From Devosia ginsengisoli (GTDB taxonomy: Bacteria > Pseudomonadota > Alphaproteobacteria > Rhizobiales > Devosiaceae): 64,000 nt of DNA. Location of the stretch: contig NZ_JANQAJ010000006.1 in NCBI RefSeq assembly GCF_024707105.1, positions 62,001 to 126,000 of the forward strand, in the 5' to 3' direction. The translations under genes were made by a program, and so were the position numbers. Position 1 is the stretch's first letter, and each line of letters opens with the position of its first letter. Shown here piece by piece: positions 28,876-38,343 of this stretch. The notes under the pieces are model-generated. The model did not search any database. It was not told the origin of the DNA and saw nothing but the letters and a program-made list of their open reading frames with translations.

Positions 28876-29723
28876 CCGCGATCACCACCGAGACCGATGT
28901 CCCCCGCACCGTCGAATCCGCGCGCTCTGCTGGAAAATTCCTGTTCATCGCGGCCATTGTCCTGATCTGCGCCTGGGTGCTGGTGCCGATCTACCTGCTG
29001 CTGGTCAATACGCTCTCCTCGCCATCCGAGGTCAGCGGTTTTCCCAAGACCGGCATTCCCTCCTTCGACTTCGGCTCTATCCAGTTCTTTCTCTCCTTTG
29101 CCGGCGTACTCAAGGCGCTGTGGAATTCGCTGCTGGTGGCTGTGCTGACCATGATCCTCTCGATCGGCATCGGCGCTCCGGCCGGCTATGCGCTGTCGCG
29201 GTTCGAGTTTCCCGGCAAGGAAATCTTCCGCATGCTGGTCATCATGACCCGCGCCTTCCCGCTGCCGCTGCTGGCGCTGCCGCTGGCGGTGTTCTTCATC
29301 CGCACCGGGCTCGACGACACCGCGCTGGGACTGGCCATCGTCCATACGGTGCTCGCCATTCCGTTCGCCGTACTCATCACCTTCTCGCTGTTTTCGGGCA
29401 TTCCGATCGAACTCGAGGAGGCGGCCTGGACGCTGGGTTGCAATCGGCTGCAAGCCTTCCGCAAGGTGGTATTGCCGCTCGTACTGCCCGGCATCGCGGC
29501 CTCGGCGGTCTTTGCCTTCACCATTTCATGGAACGAGGTGTTTGCGGCCGCCGTCCTCACCATCGAGAACCGGACGCTCCCGGCCTTCCTAGTGCAGAGC
29601 CTCAACGTCTCCCCGCTCCATCTCAAATTCGCCGGCGGCGCGGCCATGGTCATTCCCGCCCTCATCTTCATCTTTGCCGTTCGCAAGTACCTGTTTGCGA
29701 TGTGGGGCATCGCCAACCGCTAA
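28872..29723 (+). CDS. ABC sugar permease (MalG/UgpE class)
   Basis: This 283-residue inner-membrane permease has six helices, with coupling loop EEAAWTLGCNRLQAFRKVVLP and the C-terminal ISWNEVFAAAVLT segment of MalG-type subunits. It forms the heterodimeric channel with the upstream permease, to which it is translationally coupled. A hairpin repeat separates it from the ATPase gene. Confidence 0.92.
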   Translation: MTAITTETDVPRTVESARSAGKFLFIAAIVLICAWVLVPIYLLLVNTLSSPSEVSGFPKTGIPSFDFGSIQFFLSFAGVLKALWNSLLVAVLTMILSIGIGAPAGYALSRFEFPGKEIFRMLVIMTRAFPLPLLALPLAVFFIRTGLDDTALGLAIVHTVLAIPFAVLITFSLFSGIPIELEEAAWTLGCNRLQAFRKVVLPLVLPGIAASAVFAFTISWNEVFAAAVLTIENRTLPAFLVQSLNVSPLHLKFAGGAAMVIPALIFIFAVRKYLFAMWGIANR

Positions 29724-29724
29724 A

Positions 29725-29768
29725 GCGTTCTCAGCAAAGTGGCCGCCGGTTTTGCGGCTCGAGAACGC
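29725..29768. repeat. Intercistronic hairpin repeat
   Basis: GCGTTCTC (29725-29732) pairs with GAGAACGC (29761-29768). Inside lies a second stem, GCCGC (29742-29746) with GCGGC (29754-29758). It sits between the permease stop and the ATPase ribosome site. It resembles the short palindromic intergenic repeats common in Rhizobiales genomes. It could stabilise mRNA ends or reduce read-through to the ATPase gene. Confidence 0.6.
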
Positions 29769-29787
29769 GGCTAAAAAGGAGAGTCTC

Positions 29788-30825
29788 ATGGCCGAAATCG
29801 TCATCAAGAATGTCGCCAAGAGCTTCGGCAGCTTCCAGGCGCTCCATTCGATCGACCTCACCATTGCCGACCAGGAGTTCATGGTACTGCTCGGCGCATC
29901 GGGCTGTGGCAAGACCACTTTGCTGCGCATCATCGCCGGGCTCGAAACCCCGACCCAGGGCGAGGTGTGGATCGGCGGCCGCCGCGTCGACAAGCTGCCG
30001 CCCCGCGAGCGCGGTATCGCCATGGTGTTCCAGAACTATGCGGTGTTCCCACACCTGACGGTGTTCGAGAACATCGCCTTCGGCCTGAGGATGAAAAAGC
30101 TGCCACAGCCCGAAATCGACCGGCGCGTCAACCGCACCGCCGAACTCATGCATATCGAGCAATTGCTCAAGCGCTATTCCGGCCAGCTCTCTGGCGGCCA
30201 GCGCCAGCGTGTTGCCGTGGCCCGCGCTTTGGCAATGGAGCCGGATGTCATCCTGATGGACGAGCCACTGTCCAATCTCGACGCATTGCTGCGCCTCGAG
30301 ATGCGCGCGGAACTCAAGGGTGTGCTGGCCGGGAGCAAGACCACGACCATCTACGTGACCCATGATCAGGTGGAAGCCATGAGCCTCGCCGACCGCATCT
30401 CGGTGATGAATGGCGGCAAGATCGTGCAGGCGGCGAGCCCGGTGGAAGTCTACCGCAATCCCGCCGCCCGGTTCGTGGGCAGTTTCATAGGCAATCCACC
30501 GATGAACTTCATCCCCGCCACCCGCGCCGCAAACGGCCAATGGCAGGTGGCCGGCGTGACCCTTTCCGGTCCGGCGGGTCCCGACAAGCTCGATTTCGCC
30601 ATCCGTCCCGAGGATCTGACCGTGGCACCTGGCGGTCTCAAGGCCACGGCACGCGTCATCGAGCCGCTGGGCGCCCATACGCTGGTCACCAGCGATGTCG
30701 ATGGCCGCCTGTTCCGCGCCGTGCTGGATTCCGACATCACCGTCGCGCCGGGGGACGAGTTGAGCCTCGTGCCCAAGCCCGACCGCATCCGCTGGTTCGA
30801 CCCCGAAACCAGCAACGCCGTCTGA
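29788..30825 (+). CDS. ABC sugar importer ATPase (MalK/UgpC class)
   Basis: This 345-residue ATPase has Walker A GASGCGKTT, signature LSGGQRQR, Walker B VILMDEPLSNLD, H-loop YVTHDQVEAM, and a C-terminal OB/TOBE regulatory domain from about residue 235. The ATG at 29788 has AAAAAGGAGAG upstream. It powers the CUT1 importer of this operon. Confidence 0.93.
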   Translation: MAEIVIKNVAKSFGSFQALHSIDLTIADQEFMVLLGASGCGKTTLLRIIAGLETPTQGEVWIGGRRVDKLPPRERGIAMVFQNYAVFPHLTVFENIAFGLRMKKLPQPEIDRRVNRTAELMHIEQLLKRYSGQLSGGQRQRVAVARALAMEPDVILMDEPLSNLDALLRLEMRAELKGVLAGSKTTTIYVTHDQVEAMSLADRISVMNGGKIVQAASPVEVYRNPAARFVGSFIGNPPMNFIPATRAANGQWQVAGVTLSGPAGPDKLDFAIRPEDLTVAPGGLKATARVIEPLGAHTLVTSDVDGRLFRAVLDSDITVAPGDELSLVPKPDRIRWFDPETSNAV

Positions 30826-30831
30826 CCTGGA

Positions 30832-31437
30832 ATGTCTACAATGACGCCGATACGCGAAGACATTGCCGACATCCGGCTCGAGACCAGCTCGCTCGTGCTG
30901 CGTCCCTGGGAAGACCGCGACCGTGAGGCCATGGCCGACATCCAGGGCGACCCGCATGTGCGCCGATATTTCCTGCGCCCTCTGACGCGGCAGGAGGCCT
31001 TCGACGACATCGATCTGGCACAGGCGCGCGCGCGAGAAAACGGCTTTCACTTCCAGGCCGCCGAACTCAAGGCGACTGGCGAACTGGTCGGACAGATCGG
31101 CATCGGCGTCGTGCCGGAGAAAACGCGCGCGGCCATTCCCAGCCACCCCCGCGTCGAGATCGGCTGGGTACTGGCACCGCGGTTCTGGGGACAGGGGCTG
31201 GCGCCGGAAGGCGCGCGGGCCTGGCTGGACTATGCCTGGTCCATTGGGCTCGACGAGATCGTCGCCTTCACCGCCAAAAAGAACCTGCCGAGCCAACGCG
31301 TCATGCAAAAAATCGGCATGCAGCGCGAGCCTTCGGACGACTACGAGCATCCCGCGATCCCGCCGGGTCACGCATTGCGCCCGCACATGGTTTTCCGCAT
31401 CCGCAAGCCGGCACCAGCGGCAGGCGAGAAGTCATGA
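30832..31437 (+). CDS. GNAT-family N-acetyltransferase (RimJ/RimL type)
   Basis: This 201-residue acetyltransferase has the acetyl-CoA-binding region IGWVLAPRFWGQGLAPEGARAW and the closing KIGMQR motif of RimJ-like GNATs that acetylate protein N-termini or small amines. It begins six bases after the ATPase gene and overlaps the following hydrolase gene by ATGA, so it is embedded in the sugar operon. Its substrate is unknown; acetylation of an amino sugar is one possibility. Confidence 0.85.
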   Translation: MSTMTPIREDIADIRLETSSLVLRPWEDRDREAMADIQGDPHVRRYFLRPLTRQEAFDDIDLAQARARENGFHFQAAELKATGELVGQIGIGVVPEKTRAAIPSHPRVEIGWVLAPRFWGQGLAPEGARAWLDYAWSIGLDEIVAFTAKKNLPSQRVMQKIGMQREPSDDYEHPAIPPGHALRPHMVFRIRKPAPAAGEKS

Positions 31438-32693
31438 GTACCAATCCGAACCTGTCCGCCCGTGCCGTGGATATCCTGCGCGAGAACGATCGTGGTCACT
31501 ATACCGTGCCCACCAAGGGCCTCTATCCCTTCCAATGGAACTGGGATTCCTGCTTCACAGCGCTGGGCCAGTCGCACTACGACCTGGACCGCGCCTGGAC
31601 CGAGATCGAGACGCTGTTCGCCCATCAGTGGGACGACGGCATGGTGCCGCATATGGTGTTCCACGAACCGGCCCCGGCCTATTTCCCCGGCCCCGACGTC
31701 TGGGGCACGGGGCGCAAGGTGCCGACCTCGGGCATCACCCAATTGCCGATCGCCGGCTTTGCCATTCACCAGCTCTATCGTCGCAGCGGCGACGCCACAC
31801 GCGCCCGGGCGCTGCTCAACGGCCTTGATCGCTGGCATGACTGGTTCTATCGCACCCGTGATCCCCGGCGCGAAGGTCTCGTTGCCGTCATCCACCCATG
31901 GGAATCGCGCGACAACACCATCGACTGGGACGAGGGCTTCGAGCGCGTCCCTACCGAGGGAGTCGCCCCCTACCAGCGCAACGACCTCAAGCATGCCGAC
32001 CCGGCGACCCGCCCGACCAAGGCGCAATATGACCGCTACCTGTGGCTGGTGCAGCATTTCCGCGGCCTGGGCTGGGACTCGACCCGAACGCACGGAGCCT
32101 CGCCCTTCCAGATCGTCGATCCGGGCTTCAACGCCATCCTGATCCGCTCGTGCCTGGAGACCGCCGAACTGGCGGAGGCGCTCGATGAACCCGCCATTGC
32201 CGGACGCCATCGCGCCTGGGCCAGGGGCGGGCTCGCAGCGCTCGACGGACTTTGGAGCGAAGCGCGGGGCCAGTACCTCCCCTATGACCGGATCGGCGGC
32301 AGGCTGGTCGATAGCCCCTCCATCGGTGGCCTCATCCCCGCATTCGCCCCCATCCCGGCGCAGCGCGCCGCGGCGCTTGCCGAAACGCTCCGGGCCATCG
32401 GCGAAGAAGTGTCCTATCTTGTGCCCAGCCACGACCCGCGCGACGCCCGCTTCGACATGAAGCGCTACTGGCGCGGCCCGGTCTGGCTGGTCTGCAACTA
32501 CATGATCGCCGACGGGATGCGCCGCGCCGGCGAAACAGAAATCGCCGATCGCATCGTGGCTGACAGCCTCAGACTGATCGAGCAGAGCGGCTTTGCCGAA
32601 TACTATGACCCACACGACGGCACCCCGCTCGGCGGCGACCGCTTCAGTTGGACGGCCGCCATGGTGCTCGAATTCCTGGAGCCCCGCCCGTGA
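31434..32693 (+). CDS. GH63-like (alpha/alpha)6 glycoside hydrolase, copy 1
   Basis: This 419-residue protein without a signal peptide is predicted to be cytoplasmic. It has the (alpha/alpha)6-barrel motifs of the GH63/mannosylglycerate-glucosylglycerate hydrolase group: YPFQWNWDSCFTALG, HPWESRDNTIDWDE with a candidate catalytic acid D160, and GFAEYYDP with a candidate base glutamate. It is closely related to copy 2 at 34145-35428. Likely substrates are alpha-glycosides brought in by the importer. The gene is coupled by overlaps to both neighbours. Confidence 0.82.
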   Translation: MSTNPNLSARAVDILRENDRGHYTVPTKGLYPFQWNWDSCFTALGQSHYDLDRAWTEIETLFAHQWDDGMVPHMVFHEPAPAYFPGPDVWGTGRKVPTSGITQLPIAGFAIHQLYRRSGDATRARALLNGLDRWHDWFYRTRDPRREGLVAVIHPWESRDNTIDWDEGFERVPTEGVAPYQRNDLKHADPATRPTKAQYDRYLWLVQHFRGLGWDSTRTHGASPFQIVDPGFNAILIRSCLETAELAEALDEPAIAGRHRAWARGGLAALDGLWSEARGQYLPYDRIGGRLVDSPSIGGLIPAFAPIPAQRAAALAETLRAIGEEVSYLVPSHDPRDARFDMKRYWRGPVWLVCNYMIADGMRRAGETEIADRIVADSLRLIEQSGFAEYYDPHDGTPLGGDRFSWTAAMVLEFLEPRP

Positions 32694-33364
32694 CCAGCTT
32701 TGCCGAACGCTGGACCGGCCGGGCCAAGTCGCTCGCGACCTTCGGGGACTCGATCACCCAGGCCGTGCATATTCCGGTGCCGGAGGATCGCTGGTCGAAC
32801 CGGCTGGCCGAACGTCTGGGCACCCGCCTCAGCAACCGCGGCATCAGTGGCACGGTCCTGCAATCGTCGCCCGACGCCAGCGGCAAGCCGCGTCCCGACA
32901 ACGGGCACGGCCGCTACGCCCAGGACCTGCTCGGCGCCAGCCGTGCCGACGTCATCGCCATCCTCTATGGTACCAATGACGCGCGCTACACCGCCGCCCC
33001 GACAACCTTCACGCTCGAGGCATTCACCCACGACTATCGCGCCGTGCTGAACGGCCTCTTTGCGGCGGGTTATTCGCCAGACGCCATTGTCATCGGCAGC
33101 CCGCCCCATCTGCCCGACCAGGGCTTCGCCGTCGGTGCCGAGGATAGTTTTGCCGGTCAATCGCGCCAGCAATTCCAGCTCTATGTCGAAGCCGTCAAAT
33201 CCATCGCCAGCGAGGCCGGCACGTTCTACGCCCCGGTCAACGAGCGCATGGCGGCCGAGGGCGGCGATGCGCTCATTCGCAACGACCACGTCCATCCCAA
33301 TGAAGCCGGCCACGCCAGTATCGCCGAGATATTCGCAGCCGCGACACGCCCGGTGACGCCATGA
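32690..33364 (+). CDS. SGNH/GDSL-type esterase or deacylase
   Basis: This is a 224-residue SGNH hydrolase. Block I is TFGDSITQ with the nucleophilic serine, block III is GTNDAR, and block V is DHVHPNEAG with the catalytic Asp and His. No signal peptide is seen, so it works in the cytoplasm, probably removing acyl groups from imported sugars. It starts with GTG at 32690, overlapping the preceding stop (GTGA), and overlaps the SDR gene by ATGA. Confidence 0.85.
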   Translation: MTSFAERWTGRAKSLATFGDSITQAVHIPVPEDRWSNRLAERLGTRLSNRGISGTVLQSSPDASGKPRPDNGHGRYAQDLLGASRADVIAILYGTNDARYTAAPTTFTLEAFTHDYRAVLNGLFAAGYSPDAIVIGSPPHLPDQGFAVGAEDSFAGQSRQQFQLYVEAVKSIASEAGTFYAPVNERMAAEGGDALIRNDHVHPNEAGHASIAEIFAAATRPVTP

Positions 33365-34125
33365 TCAACACCACCCTCGTCACCGGCGCCGCCATGGGCA
33401 TCGGCCGCGCCGTCGCCGAAACCCTCGCCGCGGCCGGCCACAACCTCGTCCTGCTCGATCGCGACGCCGCCGCACTCGAGGCCACCGCCGCCGCTATCGG
33501 CGGCAACGCATTGCCGGTCGCCGGCTCGGTCGCCAGCCTCGAGGATTGCGAGCGCGCCGTTGCTCTGGGCGTCGAGCGCTTCGGCGGCCTCACCGGCCTC
33601 TCGCACAATGCCGGCATCCAGCGCTATGGTGATGCCGTAACCACTACCTCCGCCGGTTGGGCCGAGGTGATGGACGTCAATCTCACCGGCGCCTTCTACG
33701 CCGCCAAGGCTGCCCTGCCCCAACTGCGCCGATCACGCGGCGCCATCGTCTTCACTGCCTCGGTGCAGGGCATGGCGGCGCAGAAAGGCGCCCTTGCCTA
33801 TGTCGTGGCCAAGCATGGCCTGGTCGGCCTGGTGACCGGCATGGCCATCGACGAGGCCGAACAAGGCGTGCGCGTCAACGGCGTCGCGCCGGGATCGGTG
33901 GATACGCCCATGCTCAAATGGGCGATCGACCTCGATCCCAACCCGGCCGCGCTGTCGGCCGAAGTGGACGCCATGCATCCGCTCGGCCGCCGTGCCCAAC
34001 CCGCCGAGATCGCCTCGGTAATCGCCTTCCTGCTGTCGGCAGCCAGCAGCTTCATGACCGGGGAAACCGTGCGCGTCGATGGGGGGCTCTTGGCGCGCAT
34101 CCCCGGTGCTCCCAAGTCGACCTGA
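33361..34125 (+). CDS. Short-chain dehydrogenase/reductase (SDR)
   Basis: This 254-residue classical SDR has the cofactor motif TGAAMGIG, the NAG motif SHNAGIQ, the active-site YxxxK in AYVVAKHG with a preceding serine in SVQG, and the C-terminal GETVRVDGG. An aspartate after the second strand (LLDRDA) favours NAD over NADP. It probably oxidises a sugar or sugar acid from this pathway. Confidence 0.9.
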   Translation: MINTTLVTGAAMGIGRAVAETLAAAGHNLVLLDRDAAALEATAAAIGGNALPVAGSVASLEDCERAVALGVERFGGLTGLSHNAGIQRYGDAVTTTSAGWAEVMDVNLTGAFYAAKAALPQLRRSRGAIVFTASVQGMAAQKGALAYVVAKHGLVGLVTGMAIDEAEQGVRVNGVAPGSVDTPMLKWAIDLDPNPAALSAEVDAMHPLGRRAQPAEIASVIAFLLSAASSFMTGETVRVDGGLLARIPGAPKST

Positions 34126-34144
34126 ACCTCAACCGAGAACACCC

Positions 34145-35428
34145 ATGAACACCCTCGACCCAGCCAGCACCTACGACCACGCCCTCGAGGTGCTCAAGGA
34201 AAACGACCACGGCGACTACACCATTCCGACCAAGGGGCTCTATCCCTTCCAGTGGAACTGGGATTCCTGCCTCACCGCGCTTGGCCAGAGCCACTATGAC
34301 GAAGCCCGCGCCTGGACCGAGATCGACACGCTCTTTGCGCATCAATGGCCCGACGGCATGGTGCCGCATATCGTCTTCCACGTATATTCCGACGGCTATT
34401 TCCCCGGACCCAATGTCTGGGCCACCAACCGGCCCACGCCGACCTCGGGCATCACCCAGCCACCGGTTGCCGGCTTTGCCGTCAAGCGCCTGTTCGACCG
34501 CGCCAGGGACAAGGCGTTGGCGACCGAGCGTGCCCGCGCATTGTTGCCCAAGATCGACGCCTGGCATCGCTGGTTCTACGCCGACCGGGACCCGCATGAT
34601 GAGGGCCTGGTCGCCATCCTCCATCCCTGGGAGTCGGGCCGCGACAATTCGATCGACTGGGACGAAGCGTTCGAACGCGTGCCCACAGAGGGCGTCGAGC
34701 CCTATACCCGCCGCGACACCCAGCATGCCGACCCGGCCCATCGCCCCACCAAGGCACAATACGACCGCTACCTGTGGCTGGTGCAGCATTTCCGCGACCT
34801 GGACTGGGACAATTCCAGGCTCCACGACGCCTCCCCCTTCCAGGTCATCGACCCCGGTTTCAACGCCATCCTGATCCGCGCCTGCGCCGACCTGGCCGAC
34901 CTCGCGGAAGCCTTGGGCGAAAACCAGATCGCCGCCGACAACCGCGCCCGCGCCGCCGCCGGCCTCAAGGCGATCGAGGGCCTGTGGAGCGATAGCCACG
35001 GCCAATATCTCTGCAAGGACCGCACCACGGATGCCCTGATCGACAGCGCCACTATCGGGGGTATCCTGCCGGTCTTCGCCGCCATCCCCAAGCCGCGCGC
35101 CCACGAAATCGCCCGCACCATCGAGCGCTGGGCCGACGCTGCCAAGTTCATCGTGCCCTCGCACGACCCACTCGACCCGCGCTTCGAGGCCAAGCGCTAC
35201 TGGCGCGGGCCCGTCTGGCTGGTGATGAACTACATGATCGCCGACGGCCTGACCGTCATCGGCGAGACGGCGGTGGCCGAGCACATCATCCGTTCGAGCC
35301 TCGACCTCATCACCCAGTCCGGCTTTGCCGAATACTACGATCCCACCACCGGCGAGCCCTGTGGCGGCGGCCGCTTCACCTGGACGGCAGCCATGGTGAT
35401 CGAGTTCCTCGACCTTATGGGCCGCTGA
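34145..35428 (+). CDS. GH63-like (alpha/alpha)6 glycoside hydrolase, copy 2
   Basis: This 427-residue protein is closely related to copy 1 at 31434-32693 along its whole length. It shares YPFQWNWDSC, HPWESGRDNSIDWDE and GFAEYYDP, so the presumed catalytic residues are kept. The glycine inserted in ESGRDN and divergent loops suggest a different substrate preference from copy 1. It is the last plus-strand gene of the block and converges on the alpha-galactosidase gene 18 bases away, with no obvious terminator between. Confidence 0.82.
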   Translation: MNTLDPASTYDHALEVLKENDHGDYTIPTKGLYPFQWNWDSCLTALGQSHYDEARAWTEIDTLFAHQWPDGMVPHIVFHVYSDGYFPGPNVWATNRPTPTSGITQPPVAGFAVKRLFDRARDKALATERARALLPKIDAWHRWFYADRDPHDEGLVAILHPWESGRDNSIDWDEAFERVPTEGVEPYTRRDTQHADPAHRPTKAQYDRYLWLVQHFRDLDWDNSRLHDASPFQVIDPGFNAILIRACADLADLAEALGENQIAADNRARAAAGLKAIEGLWSDSHGQYLCKDRTTDALIDSATIGGILPVFAAIPKPRAHEIARTIERWADAAKFIVPSHDPLDPRFEAKRYWRGPVWLVMNYMIADGLTVIGETAVAEHIIRSSLDLITQSGFAEYYDPTTGEPCGGGRFTWTAAMVIEFLDLMGR

Positions 35429-35446
35429 GACAGGCGGTGCGGCAGG

Positions 35447-37369
35447 TCAGCTCGGTCGGCAGTGGAACAGGCGGGACTGGTGCGGCCGCAGCGCCACGAA
35501 TATGCCGTCGGCGGTGGCGGGAAGCGCAATACCGTCCTCCTCGATTGCCAACGGCGTGGCCATGCCGCAATCGGCCCAACCGATAAGGCGTTCGACCGCA
35601 CGGTCGCCGGTATTGAAGAGGTTGAGCAGCACCGTGCCGTCCGGGCGCCGCAACCGCTGCAGCAGCACCGGATCGCCCTCGCTCACAGCCATCGGCAGGC
35701 CATTGGGCGCGGTTCCGAGGCGATAGCGCAGGGCGCCCTGCCCCAGCCATGGAAACTCACACTGGAATGGCGTGGCGTTGCCGGCCAGCTCCGCCAGCAG
35801 CGCCCGGCGTGGTTCGGGAACCTCGTCGAGGTGATCACTGGTCATCAGCACGCCGCCGGCGAGTCCGGCGAAGACGGCGAGCGAATGGATCTGGTCGTCG
35901 CTCAGGTCATGGAAGCGGTCGCGCAGCAGGATGCAGTCCGGATCGGCCTGCCAGAGGATGCCGTTGGCGAAATTGCGGGCGGTCTGGTCGCGCAGCAGGG
36001 ATTCGGCGGAATAATGACCCAGCCAGCTCACGCCGATGTCGCGGCCGATGCGCATGGCATCGGCCAGGCCGACCGGTGCCCAGATCGGCGCGCCGCAGCA
36101 CAGCCAGAGGGCATCGCCGATTTCTTCGCGGATCAGCCGCGCCATGATCATCCAAATGGCCATGCGCGAGAGGCCATCCCGATGCCAGACCGCCTCCTCG
36201 GGACCATAGAAACTGCCCAGATGCATGAAGTCGGTCTTGAAATAGCCGCAGCCCCAATCGCGAGCCCAGGTGCGGAAAACCTGGCGGATATAGGTTTCGG
36301 CATCGGGATGGGTGACGTCGAGGACGTAATATTCCTCGCTGCGCTTGTGCCAGCGGAATTCACCATAGAAGGTCATCGGCGCCAGCGGCTCGCCGGTCGC
36401 CCGGCTGCGCACCACCCAATCTGGATGTTCGGCGAAGAGACGCGAGCGGTTGCCGACCATGAAGGGGGCGATCCACAGGCCGGGGCGGAAGCCGGCCTTT
36501 GACGCCGCCTCGAGCGTAGACGCGACGCCGTCGGGAAAGACCGGTTTGGTTTCGAGCCAGTCGCCCATTTCGGGGGTGAAGCCATCGTCCACGAGGAAGA
36601 TGTCGAACGGGGCTTTTTTGTCATCGCGGAAGCGGCGGGCGGCTTCGAGGTGTTCGCGCAGCACCGGCTCGCTCAGCGAGGCATAGAGGCTGTACCATGA
36701 GCACCAGCCGGTGAGGCGGCGCTCGGGAAGACGTGGCGGCAGGGGCGAGGCCTGGGCGACGAGACTTGCCCAGTGGCGCAGCGCCGGCTCGACCGCGTCG
36801 CCGGAGAAAAGCACGATTGTCTCGGTGCTGATCGAGCCGGCATGCGGGACCCCGTCGATCATGGTTTCGATCTCGATGGAGAGCGGGCCGGCCTCGAAGC
36901 CGAAACGCAGGCGGCTCTGGTAGCGATCGTGCCGGAGGAACCCGAGCACCGTGGCACCCGCCCCGCTATGCGGCAACAGGGCGGTCATGGCGTGGCCGGT
37001 CAGCAGCTTGGGGTCGGCTTTGGCGACATCGCGGGCGCTGGCCGGCTCGACGAAATAGCTGCCATCCCAGCTCATATATCCGTTGCGCAGATATTGCCGG
37101 ACATTGCCGGCACGCCCGATGCGCAGCCCGAGCGAGGCAATACGCCGTTCCCCAGGGAACCCGGAGAGGGTGAGTGTCAGGTTCTGCCGTCCGGGCAAGT
37201 CTTGAATGGCGAGCGAGATGGTCGTGCCGTCACGCAGGGACCAGACGATGCCGGAGGGGTCGGCGGAAACGCCTTGGTGCGGCGGGACCGCGCCGTCTAT
37301 TAGTGGGGCGAGGTCGGCGAGGGAGATGCCGTCGAGGTAGAAAGTGCCGGAGGACGGATCAAAGCTCAT
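35447..37369 (-). CDS. GH36-type alpha-galactosidase
   Basis: This 640-residue enzyme has an N-terminal beta-sandwich, then a TIM barrel. The barrel carries LTGWCSWYSL, FLVDDGF, PGLWIAPF, the nucleophile D380 in YFKTDFM, and the acid/base candidate D444 in RIGRDIG, the pattern of GH36 and clan GH-D. No signal peptide is seen, so it is cytoplasmic and acts on imported alpha-galactosides or related glycosides. The start at 37369 overlaps the preceding stop (ATGA) and gives a normal N-terminus. Confidence 0.85.
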   Translation of the reverse strand: MSFDPSSGTFYLDGISLADLAPLIDGAVPPHQGVSADPSGIVWSLRDGTTISLAIQDLPGRQNLTLTLSGFPGERRIASLGLRIGRAGNVRQYLRNGYMSWDGSYFVEPASARDVAKADPKLLTGHAMTALLPHSGAGATVLGFLRHDRYQSRLRFGFEAGPLSIEIETMIDGVPHAGSISTETIVLFSGDAVEPALRHWASLVAQASPLPPRLPERRLTGWCSWYSLYASLSEPVLREHLEAARRFRDDKKAPFDIFLVDDGFTPEMGDWLETKPVFPDGVASTLEAASKAGFRPGLWIAPFMVGNRSRLFAEHPDWVVRSRATGEPLAPMTFYGEFRWHKRSEEYYVLDVTHPDAETYIRQVFRTWARDWGCGYFKTDFMHLGSFYGPEEAVWHRDGLSRMAIWMIMARLIREEIGDALWLCCGAPIWAPVGLADAMRIGRDIGVSWLGHYSAESLLRDQTARNFANGILWQADPDCILLRDRFHDLSDDQIHSLAVFAGLAGGVLMTSDHLDEVPEPRRALLAELAGNATPFQCEFPWLGQGALRYRLGTAPNGLPMAVSEGDPVLLQRLRRPDGTVLLNLFNTGDRAVERLIGWADCGMATPLAIEEDGIALPATADGIFVALRPHQSRLFHCRPS

Positions 37370-38343
37370 AGTGTGATCTCTCGCCGCGCTTCGGACGATT
37401 GGTGCGCGGCGAGGACGATGCGCAGCGTATCGGCGCCATCGGACAGAAGCACGCGGGGCGGCCGTTTGTGCGCAATGGCTTCCGCCAGGTCGGCGAGCTG
37501 GGCGACAAAGGGGTCCACCGTGCCGGCAACCCGCTCGACATGGGGCTCTGCAGTGGTGCTCACCAGTTCGGCGGTGTTGAAATCGGTGAAGATGCCGGTC
37601 ATGCCGGCGGCAACAACCTGCCACTGCTTGGCCCAGCGACCCGGAACGGCGGCGTTGGAGGCGTGGAGCACGCCGACACGGCCATCGTCATAGCCCAAAA
37701 TGATGGCGCTGACGTCCTCGCTGTCATAACCGGGCACATCGGTGTGGAAGAGATTGGCGGCGCGGGCATAGACGGTTTGCGGCATGCCCAGCATATGGCG
37801 GGCCAGGTCGGCGATGTGGATAAGCTGCTCCACCATCTGTCCGCCCGAAAGCGCCCGCTCACGCCACCAGGTGGCGTGCAGGGCGTTGCAGTGGAAGGAG
37901 CCGGAAAAATGCCCCGCCCGGCCCGTCTGCCCCCTCGCCGCAAGTTCATCCCAGCGGGTGACGGCAGCGCCGAAGCGGTACATGAAGCCGCAGGCGGCCG
38001 TGACATCGCGGCCAGCTTCGAGCATGGCGGTGGCGCGATCATTGTCGAGCGCAATGGGCTTTTCAACCAGCAGGTGGATGCCGGCTCGCGCGGCCGCCTC
38101 CACCTCCCCATTGTGAGCGTAGGGCGGCAGCGCCACGATCAACAGGTCCAGGTCGGCCCGGTCGAGCATGCGGGCGAAGTCGGTATAGGAACTGGCGCCG
38201 AAACGGGCGGCGAAAGCAGTGGTACGGTCCGCATCGCGGCCGCAGCAGGCCACGAGTTGCATGCGGTCATGCAATAGCGCGACGGCGGCTGCGTGGCGCG
38301 CGCCGATGCCGCCAGGACCGAGCAGACCAACACGCAACGTCAT
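37366..38343 (-). CDS. Gfo/Idh/MocA family oxidoreductase
   Basis: This 325-residue protein has the dinucleotide motif GLLGPGGIGARHAAAV, the EKPIAL signature, and LSGGQMVEQLIHIADLARHMLG with the active-site histidine segment. It is the middle gene of a three-gene minus operon, overlapping both neighbours by ATGA. With the MDR dehydrogenase it may perform paired oxidations on the sugar before glycosidic cleavage, as in oxidoreductive glycosidase routes; this is inference. Confidence 0.87.
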   Translation of the reverse strand: MTLRVGLLGPGGIGARHAAAVALLHDRMQLVACCGRDADRTTAFAARFGASSYTDFARMLDRADLDLLIVALPPYAHNGEVEAAARAGIHLLVEKPIALDNDRATAMLEAGRDVTAACGFMYRFGAAVTRWDELAARGQTGRAGHFSGSFHCNALHATWWRERALSGGQMVEQLIHIADLARHMLGMPQTVYARAANLFHTDVPGYDSEDVSAIILGYDDGRVGVLHASNAAVPGRWAKQWQVVAAGMTGIFTDFNTAELVSTTAEPHVERVAGTVDPFVAQLADLAEAIAHKRPPRVLLSDGADTLRIVLAAHQSSEARREITL

